Position numbers and translations under genes: made by a program. The notes beneath the pieces are model-generated. The model made no database searches, was not told where the DNA came from, and was given only the letters and a program-made list of their open reading frames with translations. DNA of 64,000 nt from Oidiodendron maius Zn (taxonomy: Eukaryota > Ascomycota > Leotiomycetes > Myxotrichaceae): NCBI GenBank assembly GCA_000827325.1, contig KN832874.1, positions 838,067 through 902,066 on the forward strand, written 5' to 3'. Positions 1 through 11,845 of this stretch are shown here, one piece after another. Position 1 is the stretch's first letter. Every line of letters starts with the position of its first letter.

Positions 1-243
1 ACCGGCCTGGCCTTCGTTGGTACGCCCGAGACGATTGCCAATGAAATGGAGACATGGCTGGCTGAAGAGGCGGCTGACGGATTTACTGTCGTTTTCCCAT
101 TCCTTCCGCAGGGCCTAGATGAAGTGACACAGAGACTCATTCCAGAGCTACAGCGTCGTGGACTCTTCCGCCGCGACTACGAAGGAACGACTCTAAGGGA
201 TCATCTTGGCCTACCTCGACCAAAGAATCGCTTCTTCCAATGA
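1..243 (+). CDS. FMN-dependent monooxygenase, C-terminal end (partial)
   Basis: The reading frame is open from the first base and ends with TGA at 241-243, so only the last 80 residues are in the window. They read TGLAFVGTPETIANEMETWL followed by a segment with GFTVVFPFLPQGLDEV and a tail ending PRPKNRFFQ. This is the usual C-terminus of the bacterial-luciferase-like NtaA/SnaA/DszA monooxygenase family: a GTPE..A..M helix, then the last beta strand and a helix with LQRRG. Such enzymes use FMNH2 supplied by a separate reductase to oxidise small organic substrates; the substrate cannot be told from this end. The start and flavin-binding part lie to the left of the window. Confidence 0.8.
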   Translation, partial: TGLAFVGTPETIANEMETWLAEEAADGFTVVFPFLPQGLDEVTQRLIPELQRRGLFRRDYEGTTLRDHLGLPRPKNRFFQ

Positions 244-1160
244 GATCCGAGCGCCATCCTTACTGGTGGGCCGCAATTCTCCTCTTCGACCCCTTGAGAC
301 AGAGGCATGTAGGATTGTGGATCCCTCTTGACGAAGGATTTGCAAGGCACAGCAACCTCCGAAGAAGAAAGTAGAACACAGAAAGGCGAATTATGAGTTT
401 ATAACTTATGACCATATACGTATAATCTCTGCAGAAATTGTAATATTGTGATCCTTATCATCGATCGGCTGAATTCGAGTCCTTGCAATGCATATTCCCG
501 GTGCGTGACGGAGTGACGCAGCTAGCCGCTGCCAAGTTCACCACCCCTTGTAATACTGGGGAATATGCAGGTAGCCACATTCTGATAAGCATTCCCCTAT
601 ACTCCGGATTTTATATGCCAGGCTGGCTCGTGTTAAGCATATCCACTACTCAATTGTGCTAAACCAAGCGTTCTATGAAGGGAGCTACCCCTATGCCAGC
701 CCCATGTTAAGAAATAGCCAGGGGGTGGAGGAACGTTACAGTCCGTCTTTAGTATTTCCTTCGGCCTGTCTATTACTGGTATTTCGGCGAGCTGGGAGCC
801 ATCGGCGTTATCTAAAAACGCCACTTAACGATCAGATGCCCCCGTCCCCTGGTTTCATCGGCAGTGATGCTTGGCAAGGCATCTCCGAAGCGGGGTACCA
901 GGGTGAATACTCTTGTAAACAACCCCTCGTCCCTTGATTCCGCGCGAACTCTTTCCTTAGGCACCCTTGAGCATACGACGCGTGAAGGACCACGATAGCA
1001 TCGCTCGGCGTTGCATCGGCGCAATGGCATTTACTGTTTGTAGTAAAGCTGGTAGTTGGTGTAGAAGCTGGGACTATTAATGAAGCTGTTGCCCATATCT
1101 ACAGAATGTTGCGTCTAGAAAACTGTACAAGCAAAGTGCAATTAGTCTACTTGCTTGAAG
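244..1160. other. Intergenic, no gene recognised
   Basis: This stretch separates the monooxygenase end from the GH30 gene. Open frames in it are short, overlap on both strands and show no recognisable motif. I see no repeat shared with the rest of the window. The GH30 promoter must lie in its right part. Confidence 0.5.
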
Positions 1161-2694
1161 ATGCGTGCCTCAGTACTTGCCTCCCTCGCTGGTCAGATTG
1201 TTCTCAGTGCTGCTCTTCCAGCTGAGAACGTCTTCAGCCCCCGAGCAGCCACTGCCTCTGCCTATGCTTCGAATTCCGGCGGCAGCCTCAAGCTATCTTC
1301 AGTTACAGCTCCCGTTTTAGGAGCTGGAAGTCCCGGGTCCTCCTCAACATGGAGTTTGACCATTGATGATACGTCCTCCGGATACAAGCAGAAAATTACA
1401 GGTTTCGGTGCTGCAGTCACGGATGCTACTGTGACGTCTTTCAATACATTGTCCAGTAGCAGTCTCAGCACTCTGCTCAGTGATCTGATGACTAGTGCCG
1501 GTGCTGGGTTCGCTCTTATGCGCCACACAATAGGAGCATCTGATCTCTCTGCCGATCCAGCATATACGTACGATGACAATGGAAATGCCGCAGACCCTAA
1601 CTTAACCGGGTTCAACTTGGGTGCTCGGGGAACTGCAATGGCCCAGATGCTCGCCAAGATGAAGTCGTTGCAGTCCAATCTGAAAGTTTTTGGGTCTCCT
1701 TGGAGTGCCCCAGGTTGGATGAAGCTGAATGGTGTTATCGACGGCTCAACTACCAATAATAACCTGAACGATGGCTATTTAACAAATAACGGGGCCCAAT
1801 ACTCAAGTGCTTTTGCTCAGTACTTTGTCAAGTATATCAAGGCTTTCGAAGCCCTTGGAGCCACCATTGATGCCATTACCATCCAGAATGAACCACTCAA
1901 CAGCCAGGCTGGATACCCCACCATGTATATGTTTTCAAATGAGCAGGGAACTCTGATTCAGAACTATGTCGGACCTGCCCTTGCAAATGCAGGTTTGGCA
2001 ACAAGTATCTGGGCATACGACCATAATACAGGTGTGTATTACTTTTGCATAAATATTCACAATGCCTTTCGGCTTACTTAGTTCCATAGATGTGCCTTCA
2101 TTCCCTCAGACAGTGCTGAATATGGCTGGACAATACGTCAACACAGTAGCATGGCATTGCTATGCCTCTAACTTGGATTGGACTGTTCTCTCTACTTTCA
2201 AGCAGAGCAATCCTAATGTTCAACAATACATGACTGAGTGCTGGACTCCTTCATCTGGCTCCTGGAACCAAGCGGCCGCTTTCACTATGGGTCCTCTTCA
2301 GAACTGGGCATCCGGTGTTGCCGCCTGGACTCTCGGAACTAATGCTCAGGACGGCCCTCACCTATCTGAAGGGGGCTGTGCTACTTGCACCGGCTTGGTC
2401 ACCATTAATAACGGCGCGTACACCTTCCAGACTGCGTACTACATGATTGCGCAGTTCAGCAAGTTCATGCCCCCGGGAGCCACCGTTCTCAGTGGTACCG
2501 GCAGCTATACTTACTCATCTGGCCAAGGCGTCCAGTCTGTCGCTTCTTTAAATCCTGATGGAACTCGTACGGTCGTTATTGAGAATACGTTCAGCAACGA
2601 TATTTACATCCACTTGACTACTAGCACCGGACAGGAGTGGAGTGGTAATGTCCCAACTGAATCGGTCACCACCTGGATTCTTCCAGCAGCCTAA
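1161..2694 (+). CDS. Secreted endo-beta-1,6-glucanase, GH30 family
   Basis: Two exons, 1161-2031 and 2090-2694, are joined across a 58-bp GT-AG intron (2032-2089) and give 491 residues. A TTG at 1155 is in frame, but the ATG at 1161 is followed by a normal signal peptide (MRASVLASLAGQIVLSAALP) and is the better start. The mature part carries the GH30 hallmarks KITGFGAAVTDAT, LMRHTIGASDLS and GSPWSAPGWMK. The likely acid/base glutamate is in TIQNEP (about residue 244) and the nucleophile in QYMTECWT (about residue 340, in exon 2). The sequence pattern is that of fungal endo-beta-1,6-glucanases, which cut beta-1,6-glucan of fungal cell walls, so a role in wall remodelling or attack on other fungi is likely. 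Length is normal and the gene looks intact. Confidence 0.9.
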
Positions 2695-3578
2695 GCTTGC
2701 AGACTCGGTGGTTAGTTCAATGTACATAGTTTAAGGAATGAGCTGAAGATTTTATCTTGAGAGATTGTACATAGCAGAATAACGACATGAAATTAACGTC
2801 TAGCCACTTATCGAAGTTGAATTAACGAAATATGTGCCGTGCAGTAACAGTTACTATTCAAATACAGTAAATACGGATTTATACTGTCATAAGCATCACC
2901 AAAGCCAATGGATTTATTTTTAAGCCTATAAATCTGACTAGAGTCTCAATCTGCTTAAGCAACATAATGACGCGTCCAAGCTGCCCCTGGGAGTGACCAA
3001 ACTAGAATATTAGGCGCTAAACCCCCTGTTATCATTGTTGTCGCTTTAAATAAGTGATTTTCGGATATATCGAGTCTCATTCTAAGGCTCTTTATGTATT
3101 CCAATACGAAACAACTCCCGTCCCCACACATCAGACTGAGGGGTCAAGATATTTACAAGCCGAAGCTGACGAAAGCTTCGAGCCCGACAATGCTGCCATT
3201 CCCCACCTTCCCCGCAACTGACTTCTAATTATTCCCTGCTGATCGACAACGGGCGCCACACAGCGTCGTAGCCGAGAATTGTCCCGACAGCAAATACGAG
3301 TATGTTCGGTCCGGAGACTTGAGGGCGCGAGAGATGCCCAATGATGACGTTTGAGAGCCATCTTAATGTAGTTGACCTTCAGATTGGGGTTCTTCTGTAC
3401 AGGATGTGTTGGTACTATATGGGTATATTTGTATCGGGCTTAGAACGAATATGGTATCACTGTAGATCACGGGTAAATTACAAATTAGATTATACGTAAA
3501 GGAGAGAGGAAAAGATGATAGATATGACCCTAAATTCACTCTCAGCAATTCATATGACTTAGCCTCTTTACCTAGAAC
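2695..3578. other. Intergenic, no gene recognised
   Basis: This stretch lies between the co-oriented GH30 and GH79 genes. It is AT-rich, with only short unrelated open frames on the minus strand. I saw no clear repeat. Confidence 0.5.
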
Positions 3579-5430
3579 ATGGCGTTCACTAAGCGACTAA
3601 CCCTGTTTCTTCCTGTATTTTGGACAGTCGCCTCAGGGAGCGAGAATGTCCAATTGCCACTGGCAACATCCGCCCCGTCCTCAGCAAGCGATCCTATTCC
3701 GAACAATTTTCAATCATTCTCAATAGAATTGGCTTTCTGGGCCGATTATGCAGGTGGATCCCATACACAATTGTTACAGAAACTGTGACTGATGACGTGT
3801 GCTCTTTAGGAAACCATTCTTGCCCAAATACGTTCTCTAACAGACTATTCGTTAATTTGCGAGAGTTTAATGGTGGGGTTCCTCAGATTCTTCGCATTGG
3901 AGGAAATACCCAGTAATATATATACGCGTTCCATCGAAGGCAATGATACTAATCGAATTACAGAGATCACACCACATATATCCCAGATCAAAAAGAGGGT
4001 ATCATCAACAATTGGGATTATACGTACAACTTGGACCAACCCCGCAATTCTACAATAGGCCCTGTATTCTGGGAATCCTACAATGTCATAACTGGAACGC
4101 AATACATCCCTGGACTAAACTTTTACAAGAACGATTCTGATTACCTTCGTAACCTGCAGGGAGAGGCACAGGAGTCTTTAAAATATATTCCGGCAGAAAG
4201 ATTGCATCTGTTAGAAATTGGCAACGAGAATGATTATGGTGCAAGATCCGGATTTCGCCCAGTGAATTGGACCCAGGAAGACTATGTTGAGGAGTGGATA
4301 TCTCGCTCAAGAAATATCCAGACCGCAAGTAAAAGCCTGAGATTTTTCGCACCATCATTTTGTTGCTTTAACATCACTACCGATTATTCCTTCTTTTCAC
4401 CATGGACAGTGTGGAATAGTACCTTTGGATACAATCGGGATGGCTGGATAGAAGAGGTTTCGCAGCATGGGTTAGATTTCTAAGCCATGAGTAACTTGAC
4501 TTTTCCCTAATATTGTGCTAGGTATATCTCTTCGACTAACAATAATCCTACTCTTCAGGGTATCATAATGTTGGAAGATGTTGGAGAGTAGTGCAGCTAA
4601 TGGATAAATAGGAACGCTAATGAATCACACAAACCTTATCAACAGTGCTAAACCACACGTCGAGCTCAATATCTTCCACCGTCAGAATGGCCGAAAGTAT
4701 ACCGTCGGCGAGACAAATAGTATCTCGGGCCAGGGGTCCCATGGTGTCTCGGATGTGTTTGGCTCAGCTTTATGGCTGGTTGACTATTGTCTTTATCTCG
4801 CTGCTCAGGTATCTCATCCCATAAGATATGAATTCATCATTACATGACAACTGATAGAGTAATTTATATTAGAGCGTCACCCGAATTCATCTCCACCAAG
4901 GCACATCCTACCGTTATGCAGCGTGGCTACCTATCGTTGTCAATGGAACCGGCCCACTTGTCAAGCCACCTTATTATGGACACATCTTTGTTGCCAAGTT
5001 CTTGGGATCTTCCAATACCACACAGATCAACAATGTGGATCTTGGTAGCGACTACTACTCTGCTTATGCGGCATATGAGGCTGGAAATTTGTCACGTGTA
5101 GCAATCTTAAACTTGCTGACGTGGGATCCGCCGAATAGTACAGACACAAGCTCAAGCATTGATGCAACTATCGATAGACCCAAAACGACATTCAATCTCG
5201 GCGTCTCACAGGGATACAGATCTGCGACAGTGGAGCTTATGACGGCGCCGGGGGCAACTTTCGACACGAATATCACTGTTGCTGGTATTAGTTATGATTA
5301 TGATCTCGCAGAAGGAAGAGGTGTGAGAGTGGGAAAGGACATTGTAGCCACACTCCAACCTGGAAAAGATGGATCGTTTAGCGTAGATGTAGAAGCCTCA
5401 CAAGCGGTGGTCGTGACATTTCATCGCTGA
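3579..5430 (+). CDS. Secreted GH79 beta-glucuronidase-like protein, frame break in exon 3
   Basis: The start MAFTKRLTLFLPVFWTVASG looks like a signal peptide. Exons that splice cleanly are 3579-3753, 3810-3912, 3964 to about 4490, 4522-4559, 4612-4808 and 4873-5430. Family features are NFQSFSIELAFWADYAG, PQILRIGGNTQ, LLEIGNEND with the likely acid/base glutamate, TLMNHTN, and GETNSISGQGSHG with the likely nucleophile. The C-terminal domain with AKFLGSSN and a final beta-sandwich follows. GH79 enzymes release glucuronic or 4-O-methyl-glucuronic acid from glycans. The summed exons come to 1598 nt, one base short of a whole number of codons. The break lies near 4475-4490, where SQHGLDF runs into TAA while SHEYISSTNNN continues in another frame, and the family's short linker there seems to be missing. 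It is either a young pseudogene, a sequence error or an unseen splice. Confidence 0.72.
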
Positions 5431-5946
5431 AATACTCTTTGACAGGGCATAACTTTTGGCAAAGAGAGGAAACAGCATTTAGTCAGTCAGTATACCGATT
5501 TTCGGATAAATGATCAACGTTGTGGAAACTGCCTATCTGTTCTTCCAAATCTCTACGCTTATTTTTTATTACTACGAAGTACAGTGGGGTGCGAAATCAG
5601 TTTAAGATTGGCCCACAATTCTCATAGCTAGTACCAATACAGTTAGTGTCAAAGGAGTCAGCTTTTCGCTTAGAACTTCAAAAGTACACAGAAGTACTTT
5701 AACCAAGACAAAGTCAGTAGAGACCGATTCTCGCTTTAGATCGGCATTCCTTTGACTGTAATTCTAGAAGATTCTACAATAGTAATGGAGAGAGTACACT
5801 ATATCCCCAATCCCTTCTCTTCTCTATATTTCTTCATTCTACATCTTTCTACACGATATTTGATTCTTCTAGCAAGTACTATTCATATGCCTGTACGTTC
5901 TTATACGGCAGGATCGGCTTGGGCTGACCGTTCGTTACTGTATATA
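5431..5946. other. Intergenic, no gene recognised
   Basis: This stretch lies downstream of the GH79 gene and upstream of a solo LTR. Short open frames only; nothing recognised. Confidence 0.5.
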
Positions 5947-6183
5947 TGTCAGGGATACGAGCAATACAGCGCTGAACTCAATACGGCTACAAACTACTAA
6001 GAATCAACAATAACTTTATGGATATCATATACAGAAGGATGAACCGTAAACAGAGCTGTAAAGGGTGTGAAAGTGCTTCAATTAATTAAGGAATATCATC
6101 CTCCAGCTTAAGGGTTTATATGCTTTCAGGGTTGGGCTTCAATCCACCGTATTGGGCATCAATTATATAAGCAATCTCTGACA
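5947..6183. mobile_element. Solo LTR, copy 1
   Basis: This 237-bp segment starts TGTCAGG and ends CTCTGACA, an inverted 5'-TG...CA-3' pair typical of long terminal repeats. It is clearly related along its length to 18451-18687. No internal retrotransposon sequence lies beside it, so it is a solo LTR fossil. It ends 113 bp before the start codon of a HET gene. The target duplication is no longer clear here, which suggests age. Confidence 0.6.
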
Positions 6184-6296
6184 ATAACTTATATTAGGCA
6201 GCGTATCCTACTAACCCTACTCTATAGACTTGAATACAACCTTTTAAACCAACCCTGCCTTTGCATGCAACCCTTTCCACCAGATCTTACAACATT

Positions 6297-8213
6297 ATGT
6301 CATCCACTATGTCATGCGGCTCGCTGAGTCTCAATCCACAAAAAGAGGAAATACGACTTCTCCGACTTCTGCCTTCGAAAATATTCGACTCCGCCCTCAA
6401 GGGTAGGATTTTCAAGGCATACCTCATGGACGAGCCACCTCCAGGCTATCAGGCGCTTTCGTATGTTTGGGGAGATCCACAAACTACATCTGATATCCTT
6501 ATAGATGGACTCGATGGTCCCATGAAACTCAAAATCGGATTGAACCTTTCGCTAGCGTTGCGCCACATACGCCATGAGTTCGACGAAGTTGTGCTGTGGG
6601 CTGATGCCCTTTGCATCGATCAAAGCAACCTGAAAGAACGAGAACATCAGGTACAAATAATGGGATGGATATACAGCAAGGCGCAAAAAGTGGTTGTCTG
6701 GCTAGGTGAGGAAGCCAATGACAGTTGCCTGGCAATTACTCTGCTTGAAACTTGGGCTTCATCAGCTAGTAAAGTTATAGAAAGGTTTCGCTATAATGCA
6801 GTTGTTCCAGGCATCATTATAGAAACCTTACTAAGAAGCACCCCCATAATTTTCGATGTTCGTGCAAATTTAGCACTACACATGTTAGGGAGAAGGGCTT
6901 ATTGGACTAGAGCTTGGATATTCCAAGAACTTACTTTCGCTAAGCACGCAGACATCAAGTGTGGTCAAAGGTTGACCACCTGGGACAACTTCAAGAAAGC
7001 AGCTAAAAATTGGCAAACATTCACTGCTTTGATGACAATGCTATTTCCGGTATTGAGATCCACAGACATGAAGGCATTGGGGGATTCTTGGCAGCAGCTA
7101 AACCTGCTTCCGATGACCGATATGATTCTCGCCGTTCAAACATGGCGTATGCGCATTCCTCGTCCATTTTGCCTGCAAGTTCTACCCCAATCAATGCTAG
7201 AATCCTTCAATATTAGGAAGGCTACGGATTCGCGGGACTTAGTCTTCTCGTTGCTTGGATTTCTAGACCCAAGCAGCCCACACTCAGATCTCGTCAAACC
7301 GGACTATTCAAAGAAATCTGGACAGGTTTATAGGGACCTGGCACAGTATTTGATAATCACAGGCGGAAACCTTTGCGTCTTAAATGCCAGGGTAATACAT
7401 GCGTCCATCCAGGGTCACAGGAATATACCCAGCTGGGTTCCAAACTGGCGGGCCCTGCATGGCCCAACTGTACCCGGTGTTGGCGGAGATATTCCCTTTT
7501 GCAACTTCGTCTCTTCACTCATCGACTTCTCTAAGAATGGTCGAGTCCTCTCGGCCAAAGGCTTCGAAATAGATGAAGTTACTTCGATTTGTCAAAACTC
7601 CTTTTGGCTATTAGACACCCAAAATATACACAATGCTGGTTTCCAGGATTTCACGAACCAAATACTTCATGGTGCATCAGTTAATGGAGAAACCTCATTG
7701 TCCGCTTTCCTTCGTTTATACGATCTTCTCAGCAGGAAAGAAAGATGCCTTAGCTTATCTCGGATGGAGCGTATAGAGAACGCGATCCCATTGCTAAGGT
7801 CTCTATCTAGAATAATATTAAATCGCAGTGGAGATACGCATCAATCATTTTCAGCAATAACAAACTTGGTTACTCAATACCTAGGGCAAGATGCATCAGT
7901 CAAAGAAAAGGATCAGCTACAAGCTTTAATTATGAATAGCAAAGTGGAATGCCGTACTACTACAGTTCGTGGAAGTATTATGAGTACTAACTATGCTGTT
8001 TTTAGGACAAGTAGAGGAGCCTTAGGCGCTGGCCCCGAATGGACAGCCAGAGGTGATAAACTGTGCCAAATTGCTGCTCACAGTGTTCCATTCCTGCTTC
8101 GGCCAATATTGGGCGGGTATAGGAATGTTGGTCAATGTATTGTTGTAGATTTAGAATTGGCTAAAATAGCAGAAGACCTTATCCCTCGGATGAAGGTTTT
8201 CGATATTAAGTAA
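6297..8213 (+). CDS. HET-domain protein (heterokaryon incompatibility), gene 1
   Basis: A single exon encodes 638 residues. The frame is open upstream, but the first ATG is at 6297 (MSSTMSCGSLSL). The N-terminal half is a complete HET domain: YQALSYVWGDP, LWADALCIDQSN followed by EREHQVQIMGWIYSKA and VVVWLGEE, then the W.RAWIFQEL block, and SRDLVFSLLGFLDPSSP. The C-terminal half has the usual weakly conserved region ending in LLRPILGGYRNVGQCIVVDL, a motif common at the end of these proteins. HET proteins trigger or transduce regulated cell death when genetically different hyphae fuse, often with an NLR partner. A solo LTR lies immediately upstream and may contain or disturb its promoter. No frameshift is visible and the gene looks intact. 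Confidence 0.92.
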   Translation: MSSTMSCGSLSLNPQKEEIRLLRLLPSKIFDSALKGRIFKAYLMDEPPPGYQALSYVWGDPQTTSDILIDGLDGPMKLKIGLNLSLALRHIRHEFDEVVLWADALCIDQSNLKEREHQVQIMGWIYSKAQKVVVWLGEEANDSCLAITLLETWASSASKVIERFRYNAVVPGIIIETLLRSTPIIFDVRANLALHMLGRRAYWTRAWIFQELTFAKHADIKCGQRLTTWDNFKKAAKNWQTFTALMTMLFPVLRSTDMKALGDSWQQLNLLPMTDMILAVQTWRMRIPRPFCLQVLPQSMLESFNIRKATDSRDLVFSLLGFLDPSSPHSDLVKPDYSKKSGQVYRDLAQYLIITGGNLCVLNARVIHASIQGHRNIPSWVPNWRALHGPTVPGVGGDIPFCNFVSSLIDFSKNGRVLSAKGFEIDEVTSICQNSFWLLDTQNIHNAGFQDFTNQILHGASVNGETSLSAFLRLYDLLSRKERCLSLSRMERIENAIPLLRSLSRIILNRSGDTHQSFSAITNLVTQYLGQDASVKEKDQLQALIMNSKVECRTTTVRGSIMSTNYAVFRTSRGALGAGPEWTARGDKLCQIAAHSVPFLLRPILGGYRNVGQCIVVDLELAKIAEDLIPRMKVFDIK

Positions 8214-9032
8214 AAGTTATTGTCCGTACCACACGGTTAGTCGGATAATCAGTTATCTATTTGTATCAACCACAGTGGTACGTTCCGAATGTTATGATTA
8301 TACTGATTAATTGTTCTAAACGTAGGGCTCAAAGAGAGCTCTATTTATATGTGTACGCAGTCAATAGACGAACGCATAGAGGTTCCTCCGCTCAGTAGCT
8401 ACCTTTGGCCTCGATACGTCCTATATCAAGAACGCTGTTCAAATAGTTAATAATTAGTATATAGTTCGGTCCTCGAGTTGATTTTGTACCATTCGAAGAG
8501 AATACATAAACAAACCACGACGGGGATAATAAATGCAAGTCAAACCTCGATGGTGCCCGAGTGGAAGTACTTAGTAACTTACTTAATTGTACCTTTCACG
8601 TGTTAACTTACGTGCTATCTTAGAGTTCTAGACTGAAGCTGGTTTCGCATCGCACTGTATCATCTTAACTTCGAATTGTGATATTTAAAGATTCGGGAAT
8701 TATGAAGAGACTAAAACTTCTGAAGAAAATGTCTCCACTCCGGGATAATTACACTGGAGAATACTAGCATTGGATATTCTACGCAATATTATTTAGACAG
8801 GCGCTCGATTTTCCGACATTTCTGTCATATGTTGCTGTAAAGAATTACGTCAATTTGACGAAATCAATATATGTATTCAGGCTATATACACTTGGACTCA
8901 GAAGGGACTTCCACGGCTTCCCGTCGTCACTAAAAATATTTACAATTGGGCGATGGGTGAGCGGCAGAATTGAGGATACTTTACTCCATTCCCCTCCATT
9001 GTTTAGACCAGAGGACGATTACCTTATCCGCC
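8214..9032. other. Intergenic between convergent genes
   Basis: The HET gene and the small secreted protein gene point towards each other across this AT-rich stretch, so it should hold two 3' ends. No gene or repeat was recognised. Confidence 0.45.
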
Positions 9033-9867
9033 CTAGCAATGAGCTGGATTGCTTGGATACACATCTTGAGTGTTGCAAGTGTTGGGGGCAACGAACAGAG
9101 GGGCAGCTATTTATATATATTAGCCGCAATACAAGTACATCCTAGAATTGAAGACTTACTATTCACGCCGTAGTTAGTAGGCGGGTTTCGAACAATTGAG
9201 TATTTGCCGCCCAATGTCAGGTTATCCTCGCAGTTAATCTGGTTCTGGCCTCCGTTTACAGTGGAAGAGCCAGTCCAGATATCGATATGATTTTGACCAT
9301 TATTATGATCGGTAACTTGAAAAACTAGTGAGTATAATATGATAGTACAGACGTGAGTACCTACTGCATTGGGCACAGTCGTCTTCATATCTCACATATT
9401 TGGTTAAGAGGGGAAGGTAGATGATTTCGCAAACATTGAATTCGCCAGGAGCGGTTGCCATGGTCAACTGTACAGATAAATGTTAGATTCGTATATCTGA
9501 CTGAAATAATGAAATCAGGAAAGTTAATTTTCGCAATGTTTTAGTGTCGAATAATGCCTTCAAATTTTCCATATTATATATGATTTAACAACCGGGCATA
9601 TGAAGATCTGTACCCCTGGGATACTTACCGGGTTGGAGTATGTTCCAGTTCCTATATAGCTTAGTGATGTAATCACATAGAAGGCAAAAGGTTTCACCTA
9701 CCTCCAGCGATATAGTTTCGTCCTCCACAATTGTGAGCAGTGCCAGGTCCCGGTGGACTATTATCTGGATAGCCGTAGAAGGTTACTACAAAATTAGATT
9801 CCGTAGAGCATGCCGTCCCAAGGCTAAGCAGAGTGCTAAGCAGGGCTACAGACGTAATACACTTCAT
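9033..9867 (-). CDS. Small cysteine-rich secreted protein, five exons
   Basis: On the minus strand exons 9867-9702, 9651-9629, 9467-9365, 9315-9160 and 9106-9033 join through four GT-AG introns of 49 to 161 bp into a clean 173-residue frame. The second exon is only 23 nt. The protein starts MKCITSVALLSTLLSLGTAC, a signal peptide, and continues with FYGYPDNSPPGPGTAHNCGG, PGEFNVCEIIYLP, KYVRYEDDCAQC, HIDIWTGSSTVNGGQNQINC and PPTNYGVN. It ends NPAHC. Even cysteine spacing and the lack of an enzyme motif suggest a disulphide-stabilised extracellular protein. I recall similar uncharacterised secreted proteins in plant-associated ascomycetes. Function is unknown; an effector or cell-wall role is inference. 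Exon phases agree at every junction, which supports the model strongly. Confidence 0.85.
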
Positions 9868-11845
9868 GTTGACTGATATGTACCAAATAGTAGGAACTGA
9901 ATTTTATCGGGTAACGGTGGTCAATTTTAAATCAGTAGGAGAGTAGCCTTTATATAAACAAATGAGACACTATAACTGCTAGTTTGGAATATAGCACGGT
10001 CCATAACTTTGATATCGGGCCCCGCTGTTTCTCCCGGGAGGCAAGATACTCCGGACTTCATACGGCAAGCATAATAGAAGCCATGATCTCTTTCGTAGGA
10101 ACTTACCTGTTTGCGTAACGTTACAGAAGGGCCATGATGTAAGGCAGGAGATCTGCTTCAACACCTCAACCCCGAGAATCGGGCCTTTTACACTATTGGT
10201 GGAAAGATTCGGGCAGCAGCGATCCAACCATACAATAAAAAGTAAGTACAAGAACTACAGTTAGACTCGATAATTTACTATGTAGCAAAAGATAATATGT
10301 GAAACTCACATTATCTTAGGTGTCGAAAGTTATATGTCGAGTCTAGGTTTACCGTGAATGCCGTTGCATCGAAGGCCCCCACGGTCTGAGGCAAGAAGTT
10401 ACCGGATTTGGTCTCCGGCTCAAAGGCCGGACCCGGCATAACCAAAAGCTTAAGACGCATTGAATGGAATGGTGGCGGATTATCATCGTATTCTTCTAAT
10501 GTCATGACTCGATTTAGAAGGTGCAAACGGCCGAACGTGTAGGGGTAGGGTGCATTGAAACACTACCCCGCATCGGGAACCAAAAATAGTGGCTTGGCCT
10601 TGGTGCCGCATGTCTAGAATTATAATTTGGACACACACACGTGAAAAAAAGAATATAAAGTCCTTCCATAGTAGTCTTGGGCAATTTATTATCCTTGGAA
10701 TGAAAATGACAAAACATGTATTGAGTTACAGATAAAGCGGGGCGTGAAGCGTAATTACAGACCCAAATACCGTTATCTGATGAGCTGCCTCGTGAAATTG
10801 GTGTTCGGCTTGGATTCTGTTTCGTATTAATATCACCAGTGGCCACAGTGCATATTGCATGCAACATTATCCAAACATGTAGTATGCCGTGCGCTACAGA
10901 AATAATGGACAGGGCCGTATGATAAGTCAATGGCAACAGAAGATCTTTGACCTTGAGAAGAACAATTGTCTAGAAGGATTGGCTATCATACGGCCCTCTT
11001 CTAAATTACCTAGCGCATATTTGAAGTGAATGTGGGTAGAGTTGTCATTTGGTAAGATGATAGTAAAGTACTTCTTTACGGTGTTATAAAGATCTCCTAC
11101 GGAGAACGCCAAGGACCCCGCAAATGATGAAGAACGTTGTAGTGGCAGTAAAGGAAGATGTCACAATGTGAATACGGGTAATAGGAGCAAATATTCTTCC
11201 ATTTATGAAGTTGAAATCTCTTAGACATAATTGCTATAAGAGATATGAAATTTAGCACTGCCATAATATCTGCCATTGGAGGGACATTTCCTTCCAAGAG
11301 GTTAGCCTGTGTTGATTTGGTGACACACTTTACTTAAGTGGTAATCTAGGTAAATTTTCTGACCCAAGAGATTTTTGGCTTTCCATTATAGTCAGAAGCG
11401 AAATTGGTTTCATACCAAACACTCGCTATGATTTTACTTCTGACCATATCTTTTGGCACACTTGTGCTATTATTGCTAGCTGGTTTTCAGCCTTATATTC
11501 GCCAAATTCTCCTGTTTTATTGCTTTCTGTTGTATACACTAATTTTTATGCGATGACTTAGCGTTTACGCTACCTTTTATACAGCTGTATATAATTATTA
11601 TTACAATGCATTTGAGGCTGGGCGGCTCTGAAGAATTGCAAATGTGAGCCTGAAAATGTCGTCCATCGAATTCTACGCCTGTGATAGGCTACTTAGACGA
11701 AGCTGAAATATTCAGCTTCAGTGAATTTACTTCGCTCTGCAAGCTCCATCTCGATAATATATTCAGCTTATGGCCACAGGTCTCTTGCTAAACTCGTTGC
11801 TAACCAGATTATGACTGTGGTGCCTATTGATGGAATGAAAAGACG
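9868..11845. other. Two-kilobase stretch without a confident gene
   Basis: The minus strand has a run of small open frames (roughly 9979-10251, 10311-10526, 10514-10936, 10927-11112 and 11097-11297) that overlap in different phases. One of them contains NGIWVCNYASRPALSVTQYM and might be part of a decayed or heavily spliced gene, but I could not build a consistent exon chain. A short inverted repeat (GGGCCGTATGAT at about 10913 and its complement at about 10985) lies inside. At 11393-11450 there is a foldback with AGAAGCGAAATTGGTTTCA that resembles one end of the repeat at 14321-14545. The right end should hold the NACHT gene promoter. Confidence 0.35.

Noticed and set aside
656-1030. Overlapping frames of 72 and 93 codons on both strands upstream of the GH30 gene
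   Set aside because: They overlap each other, have no motif and lack coding-like composition; chance frames.
1262-1756. A 164-codon minus-strand frame inside the GH30 exon
   Set aside because: It lies wholly inside a clear GH30 coding exon on the other strand and has no motif of its own.
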